Shown here one piece after another: positions 6,559 to 14,177 of a DNA stretch of 22,839 nucleotides; within the stretch, counting starts at the first letter, position 1; each line of letters begins with the position of its first letter. The position numbers and the translations under genes are program-made. The notes beneath the pieces were generated by a model. The model saw only the letters and a program-made list of their open reading frames with translations, did not search any database and had not been told where the DNA came from. The stretch comes from a virus: positions 1-22,839 of the IMG/VR virus record IMGVR_UViG_3300007760_000097; one strand, written 5' to 3'.

Positions 6559-8067
6559 TTGAGCAGCGAGCTATTATCGTCGCACAATCTTAGAGAGACT
6601 TTAATTATATCACAAGAAAGTTCCGCATATATTACTCTTGATGCTGAACCCCATATAATTAAAGAAATGTCGGAACATTTTACTTTTTATGTTCCTGGCT
6701 ATAAATTTATGCCTGCATATAGAAATCGCACTTGGGACGGAAAAATACGATTACTTGATACTCGAAAGAGAAGAATATATGCAGGGCTATTAAAATATAT
6801 CGAAAAATTTTGTGAAGAGCGAGAATATAATGTTGTTATAGATCACACCACAATAAAGGGTGATGTTGAGTTTTCGTTAAAGGAAGCACAAGATTTTATT
6901 AACACGTTGAAGCTTCCGTTTTCAGTAGCAGAATGGCAACTTAAAGCCTTTGTTCATGCAGTTCGTAAAAAAAGATGCTTGCTTCTTTCTCCCACCGCAT
7001 CTGGAAAATCTTTGATCATTTATCTTCTCATGAGATTTTATGAGAATAAGAAAAAGCTGATCATTGTTCCAACGACATCTCTTGTTGCACAAATGTATCA
7101 TGATTTCGGTCATTATGGTGAACCAGAAGGATGGAAATCAGAAAATCATGTCCATCAAATTATGGCAGGTCGAGAAAAGGAAACTGACAAGAACATTGTG
7201 GTTTCAACTTGGCAATCATTATTTCGTATGCCAAAAGAATATTTTGATCAATATGATGTTGTTATTGGTGATGAGTGTCATTTGTTTAAGTCAAAATCCT
7301 TGACCACAATTATGACCAATATGACCAATGCCGAATATAGAATTGGAACGACAGGAACTTTAGATGATACGCAGACACACCAATTGGTTTTAGAGGGACT
7401 ATTTGGTCTAGTAAAGGCTGTCACTACAACAAAAGACCTGATAGACAAACAATTTTTATCTGCATTTGAGATTAAGGCTATAACACTATCTTATCCAGAA
7501 GAAATCCGAAAAGAACTTAGTAAAGGTAAATATCAAGATGAGGTTGATTTTCTTGTAACAGATACTAAAAGAAACAATTTCATTCGTAATTTAACCCTAA
7601 GCCTGAAGGGAAATACTCTGGTTCTTTTTCAATATGTAGAAAAGCATGGTAAGCCTCTTTTTGAAATAATTAAAGAACAGGCTGATCCTTCTAGAAAACT
7701 ATTCTTCGTCTATGGTGGAACAGATGTGGAACAAAGAGAAAAGGTCCGAGCTATTGTAGAATCTGAAAAAGATGCTATAATAGTAGCATCAAATGGGGTT
7801 TATTCTACCGGAGTGAATATTAAGAATTTACATAATATCATATTCACCCATCCTGGTAAGTCTAAAATACGAACCCTTCAGAGTATTGGTAGAGGATTAA
7901 GAAAAGGTGAAAATAAGATAGCTGCGGTATTATATGACATCGTGGATGATCTTTCATATAAAAAGCGTGCCAATTTCTCTGTTCGCCATTTTTCAGAAAG
8001 ATTCAAATATTACAAGGCAGAAAAATTTTCTGTTAAAATTTATAAAGTAGATTTACTATATAAATAG
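6559..8067 (+). CDS. uvsW: UvsW superfamily 2 DNA/RNA helicase
   Basis: UvsW unwinds and branch-migrates recombination intermediates and R-loops, switching T4 from origin-dependent to recombination-dependent replication. The 502 residues match T4 UvsW (about 503). An N-terminal domain with NRTWDGKIRLLD (56-67) precedes the helicase motifs: SPTASGKS Walker A (144-151), PTTSLVAQM (171-179), DECH (238-241), TGTL (265-268), ASNGVYSTGVN (410-420) and QSIGRGLRKG (441-450). No ATG fits the conserved N-terminus; the first in-frame ATG would remove much of it, so TTG 6559 with a weak AGAAAG site is the likely start. The stop codon overlaps a late promoter for the next gene. Confidence 0.95.
   Translation: MSSELLSSHNLRETLIISQESSAYITLDAEPHIIKEMSEHFTFYVPGYKFMPAYRNRTWDGKIRLLDTRKRRIYAGLLKYIEKFCEEREYNVVIDHTTIKGDVEFSLKEAQDFINTLKLPFSVAEWQLKAFVHAVRKKRCLLLSPTASGKSLIIYLLMRFYENKKKLIIVPTTSLVAQMYHDFGHYGEPEGWKSENHVHQIMAGREKETDKNIVVSTWQSLFRMPKEYFDQYDVVIGDECHLFKSKSLTTIMTNMTNAEYRIGTTGTLDDTQTHQLVLEGLFGLVKAVTTTKDLIDKQFLSAFEIKAITLSYPEEIRKELSKGKYQDEVDFLVTDTKRNNFIRNLTLSLKGNTLVLFQYVEKHGKPLFEIIKEQADPSRKLFFVYGGTDVEQREKVRAIVESEKDAIIVASNGVYSTGVNIKNLHNIIFTHPGKSKIRTLQSIGRGLRKGENKIAAVLYDIVDDLSYKKRANFSVRHFSERFKYYKAEKFSVKIYKVDLLYK
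8059..8066 (+). promoter_or_regulatory. T4-type late promoter (exact TATAAATA) overlapping the uvsW stop
   Basis: An exact TATAAATA sits inside the last codons of uvsW, 18 bases before the next start codon, the same spacing as the tail tube promoter. It would put the Sm-like gene, and possibly gp55, under late control in addition to readthrough from the uvsY promoter. Confidence 0.8.
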
Positions 8068-8084
8068 AAAGAGAAGTGTAAACT

Positions 8085-8576
8085 ATGGAAAACACAACAG
8101 TCTCTTACAAATACCTGAAGTTGATTACTGGAGATGAACTAGTATCTGCGGTTCATGTTTCCGATGATAATCCTTCCACCCTTATGTTGGAGAGACCTTT
8201 AAGATTGATATTCATGCCTGATCATGCTTCTGGATCTTTATCCAGTTTTTATATTTCCTTAGGACCGTGGATACCCTGTTCAGATGATATTCACTTTACC
8301 ATCAAGAAGGATAATGTGTTGGTTATGTCTAATGTCAGTCCAGAGATGATTCGGCAATATAAGATCTCTAATAAGGATATTGGCGGTAAAATTGTAAGCC
8401 CTGAAGAATCTAAAAAAATGATTGATAAGGAAATGCTTGAGGCTGATGAAAGGATTGTAAATTTGTTAGATGGTTTATCTCAACTAGAAGCGTTGTCTGA
8501 TCTGGAAGACTATGATACCTCTACAGGAAAAACTTCATTCCCTCCAAGAAAAAAGGGCAAAAAACTTTTAAATTGA
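8085..8576 (+). CDS. Small protein with an Sm-like N-terminal fold
   Basis: The first 95 or so residues of this 163-residue protein follow the Sm/LSm beta-barrel pattern: KLITGDELVSAV (12-23), then D-x-STLMLERPLRLIF (31-43), and a second block of alternating hydrophobics up to MIRQYK (88-93). The rest is a charged helical tail with an acidic patch and a basic end (KKGKKLLN). Similar small genes sit between uvsW and gp55 in marine T4-like phages (recall, not a search). An RNA-binding or ring-forming role is suggested only by the fold pattern. The basic C-terminus would suit nucleic-acid binding. It has an exact late promoter immediately upstream, and gp55 follows after 42 bases. The biological function is unknown. 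Confidence 0.6.
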   Translation: MENTTVSYKYLKLITGDELVSAVHVSDDNPSTLMLERPLRLIFMPDHASGSLSSFYISLGPWIPCSDDIHFTIKKDNVLVMSNVSPEMIRQYKISNKDIGGKIVSPEESKKMIDKEMLEADERIVNLLDGLSQLEALSDLEDYDTSTGKTSFPPRKKGKKLLN

Positions 8577-8598
8577 CACTATATAATGGTGCTATATT
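8573..8598 (+). promoter_or_regulatory. Possible weak host-type promoter before gp55
   Basis: TTGACA (8573-8578) overlaps the stop of the preceding gene, and TGCTATATT gives an extended -10-like element (TATATT 8593-8598). The spacing is only 14 bases, shorter than normal, though a separate TATAAT lies at 8582-8587. The resemblance to the uvsY promoter (TTGACA followed by GTGCTATA) is suggestive, but activity is uncertain. Confidence 0.35.
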
Positions 8599-8618
8599 GA
8601 TTAGGATAAAATAATACA

Positions 8619-9185
8619 ATGGAAAAAACAAAATCTAATACTAAAGCTAAAGCCAATCATTATGTTGATAATACATTGTTTTTAGATGAAATGTTAAAGT
8701 TTAGAAATTCAGTTATTGAATCTAAGCTCAACAATACCGAAAGGCCTCAGGTTCCTAATTATGTTGGAGAATGCTTTCTGAAGATTGCAGAACATCTTTC
8801 ATATAAACCCAATTTCATCAACTATACCTTCAGAGAAGAAATGATTTCAGATGGAATTGAAAATTGTTTACAGTATATTGATAACTTCGATCCCGAGAAA
8901 TCTAGAAATCCCTTTGCATATTTTACTCAAATAATTTACTTTGCATTTTTGCGAAGGATCCAAAAAGAAAAGAAACAGCTTTATGTGAAGTATAAATCAT
9001 TAGAAAGGTCTGGAATGATGGAAGGTATTATGGCTCAACAGGCGCCCGGCGGAGGAGATGAATTTCGTTTAGGTAAATATAACGACAGCATTTATTCCAA
9101 TCTCTATGATTTTATCGAGGAGTTTGAAGCTAAAGCGACGGCCAATAAGAAAAAGGCGGCCGCAAAAAAGAAGCCAAAGGCATAG
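8619..9185 (+). CDS. 55: Late-transcription sigma factor gp55
   Basis: gp55 is the small T4 sigma-family protein that binds host RNA polymerase core and directs it to TATAAATA late promoters, with gp33 and the sliding clamp. The 188 residues match T4 gp55 (185). The sigma region-2-like core is visible as EMISDGIENCLQYIDNFDP (roughly 87-105), then NPFAYFTQIIYFAFLRRIQKEKKQ, a pattern shared with sigma70 region 2. The last 20 residues are almost entirely Lys and Ala. TTAGGAT provides the ribosome site. Presence of gp55 beside TATAAATA sites throughout the window makes the late-promoter assignments coherent. Confidence 0.93.
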   Translation: MEKTKSNTKAKANHYVDNTLFLDEMLKFRNSVIESKLNNTERPQVPNYVGECFLKIAEHLSYKPNFINYTFREEMISDGIENCLQYIDNFDPEKSRNPFAYFTQIIYFAFLRRIQKEKKQLYVKYKSLERSGMMEGIMAQQAPGGGDEFRLGKYNDSIYSNLYDFIEEFEAKATANKKKAAAKKKPKA

Positions 9186-9221
9186 TTGATATAATAAACA
9201 TAATGGAAGGAGCATCTTACG

Positions 9222-10298
9222 ATGGCTAAGATTGTTCTATTGACGGATACGCATTTTGGCGCCAGAAATGATTCTGCTATATTCAGAGAGTATTTTTTCA
9301 AGTTCTATAATGAATTGTTCTTCCCCTTTCTTGAAGACAATAACATTAAAACTGTTGTACATTTAGGTGATATTGTAGATCGCCGAAAGTATATTAACTT
9401 CAATACCCTAAAATCATTTCGCGATGATTTTGTATTTCGATTAGGTAGGATGGGAATTGACACCCATATTATTATAGGCAACCATGACTGCCACTATAAG
9501 AATACCAATCGTATTAATTCAATGGATACTTTATTTAGCACATTAGACGGTAAATATGAACCTTGGATATATTCATCGCCTACTGAAGTTAATATCGACG
9601 GTTTGAATATTCTTATGGTTCCTTGGATTAATTCTGAAAATTATGACGAATCTGTTGATCTCATAAAAACCAGTGCGGCTCCTGTTCTTATGGGGCATCT
9701 TGAGATTAAAGGGTTTTTAATGGACCAAAAGATGAGAAACCCTATAGGTTTGAACGCATCATTGTTCGATAGATTTGACATGGTTATGTCTGGTCATTTT
9801 CATCATAAGTCTGATAATGGAACAATCTTTTATCTTGGTAATCCATATGAAATGACATGGATTGATTATAATGATAAACGAGGATTTCATACCTTTGATA
9901 CTGAAACTAGAGAACTAGAGTTCATTCAAAATCCTTATCGAATGTTTCATAAGATTTATTATGATGATACCGATAAGACATTTGAAGAGGTTACGATACA
10001 AGAATTCGAGAAATATAAGAACACGAACGTTAAAGTTGTGGTTCAAAATAAAACGAACCCTTATTGGTTTGATATTATGTTGGATGGTCTGTATAAAGTG
10101 GGGCCGAATGATGTGAAAATTGTAGAAGACTATAGTGAAGTTATTTTAGAGGATGAGATGGGTGTTGATCAAGCCGAAGATACTATGAGTATTTTAAACA
10201 CATACATTGATTCTTTAAACTCTAATACAGATAAGACTAAGTTGAAAAGTTTGTTTAAAGAGTTGTACCAAGAAGCTAATACCCTTGGAACTGAATAA
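9222..10298 (+). CDS. 47: gp47, Mre11/SbcD-type recombination nuclease
   Basis: gp47 is the metal-dependent nuclease subunit of the gp46/gp47 complex, which resects DNA ends for recombination and degrades host DNA. All calcineurin-like phosphoesterase motifs are present: D9-x-H11, GD50-x-x-D53, GNHD (86-89), GHLE with H159, and GHFH (191-194). The length of 358 is slightly above T4 gp47 (339). AAGGAG lies about a dozen bases before the ATG. The stop is eight bases before gp46, so the two partners are co-translated. Confidence 0.96.
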   Translation: MAKIVLLTDTHFGARNDSAIFREYFFKFYNELFFPFLEDNNIKTVVHLGDIVDRRKYINFNTLKSFRDDFVFRLGRMGIDTHIIIGNHDCHYKNTNRINSMDTLFSTLDGKYEPWIYSSPTEVNIDGLNILMVPWINSENYDESVDLIKTSAAPVLMGHLEIKGFLMDQKMRNPIGLNASLFDRFDMVMSGHFHHKSDNGTIFYLGNPYEMTWIDYNDKRGFHTFDTETRELEFIQNPYRMFHKIYYDDTDKTFEEVTIQEFEKYKNTNVKVVVQNKTNPYWFDIMLDGLYKVGPNDVKIVEDYSEVILEDEMGVDQAEDTMSILNTYIDSLNSNTDKTKLKSLFKELYQEANTLGTE

Positions 10299-10306
10299 GG
10301 ATTAAT

Positions 10307-12025
10307 ATGGCATTGGAATTTCAGAAGGTTCGTTGGAAAAATTTCCTTTCTTCGGGAAATAATTTTATTGAGATTGAACTAAACAAATCAACCAGAACAC
10401 TTATTATAGGAAAAAATGGTTCAGGAAAAAGCACACTTCTTGATGCCATTACCTTTGGTTTGTTTGGAAAGCCGTTTCGCAAGATTAGTAAACCCACGCT
10501 GATCAATAGTATTAACGATGGATCGTGTTGCGTTGAAATTGAGTTTTGTATTGGGAATAAACGGTATCATGTGGAGCGAGGAATTAAACCCAATTTATTT
10601 AATATAACAATAAATGGAACTACACTCGACCAGGCGTCTAGTGTAAAAGATGCACAGGAATATTTTGAAGAACAAATTTTACACCTCAATTATAAGTCGT
10701 TTACCCAGGCTGTTATTTTGGGAAGCGCAACATTTCTTCCTTTTATGCAATTAACAGCAGCCCATAGAAGAGAAGTGATTGAAGACTTGTTGGATATTAG
10801 AATATTTTCAGGAATGAATTCTATTCTGAAAGAACGCATTAGTGAGGTTAAGTCTAAAATTTCTGATAATACACACAACATAGAACTAACTGAAGAAAAA
10901 ATAGAAATTCATAATAATCATCTTAAAAAATTACAGACGAACCACCAGGCAAAATTAGAAAAAAATAGAGAAGAGATAAAAGAGTCCCATGAAACTATCG
11001 TGGCACATAAATCTGAAATAACAACTCTTTCCAATCAAGTGCAAAATTTAAATGTCACAATTACAGATCAAGATAAATTACAAAAATCTAAAAAATCTAT
11101 AGAGGGGCTGTTGTTTAAAATACAAACAAATGAGTCTAAGATAAAAAAGGAAATTGATTTTTATACGGACCACGATGACTGCCCAACTTGTGAACAAAAA
11201 ATTGATGCAGGATTTAAATCAAAGACTATTGAAAATAAGTCTCTTAAATTAAATGAATTAGAACAAGCATTGCTTGATCTTGAGGAAAAGGTTAAAGGAG
11301 TAGACAAGAGACTGTCAGAAATTTCTGGTGTGAAAGATCAAATTAACGAATTGCAAAATTCGATCAATGTGGAAAATAATTCGATTTCTGCTTTGACGCA
11401 GTATGTCAAAAAAATACAAGAGGAAAATGAAACCTTACAGGAAACAAAAGGTGATCTTAATAAGGAAAAAGAAACCATAAAAACATTGTTGTCCGAAACA
11501 AAAGAATTGGAAAAATCACAAGAGGCACTATCGAATACAAAATCATTATATCAAACGGCTGGTGATCTATTAAAAGATTCAGGAATAAAAACATTAATCA
11601 TAAAGCAATATATTCCTATCATTAATAAACTAATCAACCAACACTTGGCTGATATGGATTTTTTCGTTCACTTTACTCTAGACGAAAACTTTCAAGAGAC
11701 AATTAAAAGTAGGCATAGGGATCAGTTTTCGTATTATAATTTTAGTGAAGGTGAGAAGAAGAGAATTGATCTTGCCCTTCTGTTTACCTGGAGGTCTGTG
11801 GCACGACTTAAAAATTCAATCAACACTAATCTTTTGATTTTGGATGAAGTTTTTGATAGTTCATTAGACATGGATGGTACTGAAGAGTTTATGAAAATTT
11901 TATATTCATTAGGTGAAGGACAAAACGTGTTTGTAATTTCCCATAAAACAGACATGCTGCATGATAAATTTGACGCATCGATTAAGTTTGAAAAAGTAAG
12001 AGGTTTTAGTCAGGTGGCTGCATGA
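10307..12025 (+). CDS. 46: gp46, Rad50/SbcC-type ATPase
   Basis: This is the ATPase partner of gp47. Visible features in order are Walker A GKNGSGKS (35-42), a long coiled coil broken by a zinc-hook CPTC (292-295), the ABC signature FSEGEKKR (479-486), Walker B LLILDE (509-514) and a switch His in VISHK (543-547). The length of 572 matches T4 gp46 (560). The stop codon overlaps the start of the next gene (ATGA), so the accessory cassette that follows is probably translated from the same mRNA. Confidence 0.96.
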   Translation: MALEFQKVRWKNFLSSGNNFIEIELNKSTRTLIIGKNGSGKSTLLDAITFGLFGKPFRKISKPTLINSINDGSCCVEIEFCIGNKRYHVERGIKPNLFNITINGTTLDQASSVKDAQEYFEEQILHLNYKSFTQAVILGSATFLPFMQLTAAHRREVIEDLLDIRIFSGMNSILKERISEVKSKISDNTHNIELTEEKIEIHNNHLKKLQTNHQAKLEKNREEIKESHETIVAHKSEITTLSNQVQNLNVTITDQDKLQKSKKSIEGLLFKIQTNESKIKKEIDFYTDHDDCPTCEQKIDAGFKSKTIENKSLKLNELEQALLDLEEKVKGVDKRLSEISGVKDQINELQNSINVENNSISALTQYVKKIQEENETLQETKGDLNKEKETIKTLLSETKELEKSQEALSNTKSLYQTAGDLLKDSGIKTLIIKQYIPIINKLINQHLADMDFFVHFTLDENFQETIKSRHRDQFSYYNFSEGEKKRIDLALLFTWRSVARLKNSINTNLLILDEVFDSSLDMDGTEEFMKILYSLGEGQNVFVISHKTDMLHDKFDASIKFEKVRGFSQVAA

Positions 12026-13170
12026 TGGAAGAAAAAAAACCATGGATGAAAGGTTATGAGTTAGAATACCTTAAAGAAATAGAAACATTTTATTCGTATT
12101 ATAATACATATGCCATGTCTCCTTTTAATTCATTCAAAAAGAATAATGTAGCAGAAGGATTGCACGACAAATCATTATACTTTGATGGAGATGTTGCATT
12201 TACTAGTAAAATTTCAAAAGCTGCTTCTCCTATTAATATGTACCGTGGTGTAGTTATTGGGAACAAACAAAAGGGCGACTGTACTATAAAAAACTTAGCA
12301 TGGAAAGAGGGCTGTCAATCAAAAGCCCTTGCAATTTTAAAAGAACATGAGATTGATAAACCATGTTGGCTTTATGTTTGGGGGGAGGATGCGAATTCAA
12401 AAGAAGTTGCTTTGAAGGCAGGATTCTCTTGGGTTGGAACAAAAATTACAACCTTTGCTGAATTATATGGAATTTATTTCAGACCATCATTAACAGATAA
12501 TGCGTTGTTTGATGTTCCAAGAATACATCCAGACAGGTTGCCTGAAGAGGATTTTTCTTTAGAAAAACTTTCGTTAGATGATGTGACTCCTTTGATTGAA
12601 TTTTTATCAGAGCAAATTCAAAATTTGGACTTAGATTTCACGAATCATTATTCAAACTATAATAAAAATGGTGCATGGTCGGCACTATCGCTTCGTGGTT
12701 ATACTCCTGATCCTGAATTTATTACCAAACCTATTGAGATGAATAAAAAGTGGAAAGAAGAACACGCAGACAAAATATTTGAAATGCAGGACACAATACT
12801 TAGAATGAATCTGGCTTCAGTCGAACTTATACTAGATTTGATTCCAAGCACATTTCATCGAATTAGAATTATGCGACTTGCTCCTGGAGGAGGGGAACTT
12901 GAAAGACATACTGATCAAGTTGATCCCGATTCTGGTATTCAAGACGGAAAAATTATGCGATTGCACTTTCCAATTATCACCAATGACTCTGTTGTATTTA
13001 CCACATGGAATGTTGATGGTACTAAAAAAAATGTACATATGAAGGTGGGGGAATGTTGGTATATTGATACTCGCAAGCCTCACCAGGCCATAAATACTGG
13101 AAAAACAGATCGACTTCATTTGGTTGTTGATGTTGATGCAAATGATGATGTGAGAGGATTATTATGTTAG
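12022..13170 (+). CDS. GNAT-like domain fused to an aspartyl-hydroxylase-type 2OG/Fe(II) oxygenase
   Basis: Two domains are visible in 382 residues. Residues 1-155 end in WLYVWGEDANSKEVALKAGF and a final strand (LYGIYFRP), the typical second half of an N-acetyltransferase (GNAT) fold; the usual acyl-CoA loop (R-x-x-G-x-G) is not evident, so this half may be degenerate or bind another cofactor. Residues 270-382 match the aspartyl/asparaginyl beta-hydroxylase-like 2OG oxygenases: iron ligands H296-x-D298 and H354, MRLHFPI (312-318), GECWYID (343-349), and R364 in DRLHLVVD for 2-oxoglutarate. The catalytic set is complete. The gene overlaps both gp46 and the next gene by a few bases, indicating translational coupling. 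The substrate could be protein, nucleic acid or an amino acid and cannot be read from sequence. Confidence 0.75.
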   Translation: MMEEKKPWMKGYELEYLKEIETFYSYYNTYAMSPFNSFKKNNVAEGLHDKSLYFDGDVAFTSKISKAASPINMYRGVVIGNKQKGDCTIKNLAWKEGCQSKALAILKEHEIDKPCWLYVWGEDANSKEVALKAGFSWVGTKITTFAELYGIYFRPSLTDNALFDVPRIHPDRLPEEDFSLEKLSLDDVTPLIEFLSEQIQNLDLDFTNHYSNYNKNGAWSALSLRGYTPDPEFITKPIEMNKKWKEEHADKIFEMQDTILRMNLASVELILDLIPSTFHRIRIMRLAPGGGELERHTDQVDPDSGIQDGKIMRLHFPIITNDSVVFTTWNVDGTKKNVHMKVGECWYIDTRKPHQAINTGKTDRLHLVVDVDANDDVRGLLC

Positions 13171-13952
13171 ATGGTAATGACGCAGAATACTACCTTCAAA
13201 TTGTGAAAGATTGGATTGATCCAAATCCTGAGCCAGTTCTTAAAATGCACGAAGATTATATCGTGCTTCGAGATGACCTTTTAGGTGCCGGGACCAAAGT
13301 TCGAGGTGTAGATTATCTAATCGGACATATGCCAGAGTTTAAAGAAACCAAAGAGTGGGTTTTTGGTAGTTGTCCTGCCACAGGATATGCACAAATTAGT
13401 CTACCTGTGGTATGTGGCAAGTATGATAAGAAGGCTGTGCTGTTCATGGCAGAGCGAAAGCGAGAAAACCTTCATGGCTATCAGATTAAAGGATTGTCGT
13501 TGGGGGCAGACTATCGTTGGGTCCCTAATGGAATGTTAAATGTGACACAGAAACGCGCCAAAGATTATGTAGCAGAGAATCCAACAGAACGTGCAGTTTT
13601 GCCTTTAGGCTTAGAGCATCCATCGGTGATTGGTTCTTTCATTAAAGTTGCCCGAGCGTTGCCTATTGAACCTAAAGAAGTTTGGACTGTAGGATCTAGC
13701 GGAACGCTTAATCGTTCTCTTCAATTGGCTTGGCCTGATGCAGAAATTCATGTGGTATCTGTTGGACATAATATGAAGGAACGTGAGGTTGGACGTGCTA
13801 TATATCATAGAAGTGAATTAAAATTTGACAAACCTGTCAAGCCAGAAGACGCGCCTCCCTTTCCATCAGCGCCCACTTATGACGCCAAGGCATGGAAATT
13901 TATACGAGAACACGCATCTTCAGGAGCATTGTTTTGGAATGTAGGAGCGTAA
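13164..13952 (+). CDS. Short fold-type-II PLP-enzyme-like protein
   Basis: This 262-residue protein resembles the ACC deaminase / D-cysteine desulfhydrase group of PLP enzymes. VLRDDLLGAGTKVRGVDYLI (34-53) corresponds to the family's segment around the Schiff-base lysine, so K45 is the candidate. GSCPATGY (68-75) corresponds to the substrate-carboxylate loop, VGSSGT (176-181) to the Gly/Ser phosphate-binding loop, and the C-terminal YDAKAWKF with LFWNVGA to the usual end of the fold. Family members are usually 320-340 residues, so this is a compact form. The start overlaps the previous stop, with AGAGGA at 13153-13158. It could be an active lyase or desulfhydrase-type enzyme, or a carrier that has lost activity. 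I rely on motif resemblance only. Confidence 0.6.
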   Translation: MLDGNDAEYYLQIVKDWIDPNPEPVLKMHEDYIVLRDDLLGAGTKVRGVDYLIGHMPEFKETKEWVFGSCPATGYAQISLPVVCGKYDKKAVLFMAERKRENLHGYQIKGLSLGADYRWVPNGMLNVTQKRAKDYVAENPTERAVLPLGLEHPSVIGSFIKVARALPIEPKEVWTVGSSGTLNRSLQLAWPDAEIHVVSVGHNMKEREVGRAIYHRSELKFDKPVKPEDAPPFPSAPTYDAKAWKFIREHASSGALFWNVGA

Positions 13953-13953
13953 T

Positions 13954-14175
13954 GTGAGAAAAGAACAAACAAGAAGACAAGCATTGAAAGAAACAGTTGT
14001 AACTCGTTTTGTTGGATTTACAGCCGCCCTTATAACGGCCGAACTATTTGTTTATGAGATGTTTGGAGTCACAGTTTCTGTTACCCAGAATCTTGGTATA
14101 ATGGTCTATTGGACTTGCCAAAGCATTCTCGTTGGTTATATGTTGCGGCGTTTTTTTGAAATGCGAGGAAGGTGA
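13954..14175 (+). CDS. Small two-helix membrane protein
   Basis: The protein has 73 residues: a basic N-terminus (RKEQTRRQALKE), then two hydrophobic segments at about 18-36 and 45-63, and a basic end (RRFFEMRGR). Both ends are likely cytoplasmic by the positive-inside rule. The layout resembles small DUF2061-type membrane proteins, but the match is only in general pattern. GTG 13954 follows the previous stop by one base, with TAGGAG (13942-13947) seven bases upstream. It lies between the PLP-like and methyltransferase-like genes, overlapping the ribosome site of the latter. A holin or a membrane anchor for the cassette are alternatives; neither is shown. Confidence 0.65.
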   Translation: MRKEQTRRQALKETVVTRFVGFTAALITAELFVYEMFGVTVSVTQNLGIMVYWTCQSILVGYMLRRFFEMRGR

Positions 14176-14177
14176 GA

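Noticed and set aside
9190-9195. TATAAT before gp47
   Set aside because: No -35 element is found at the right distance, and AT-rich spacers give TATAAT by chance; gp47 can be read from upstream promoters.
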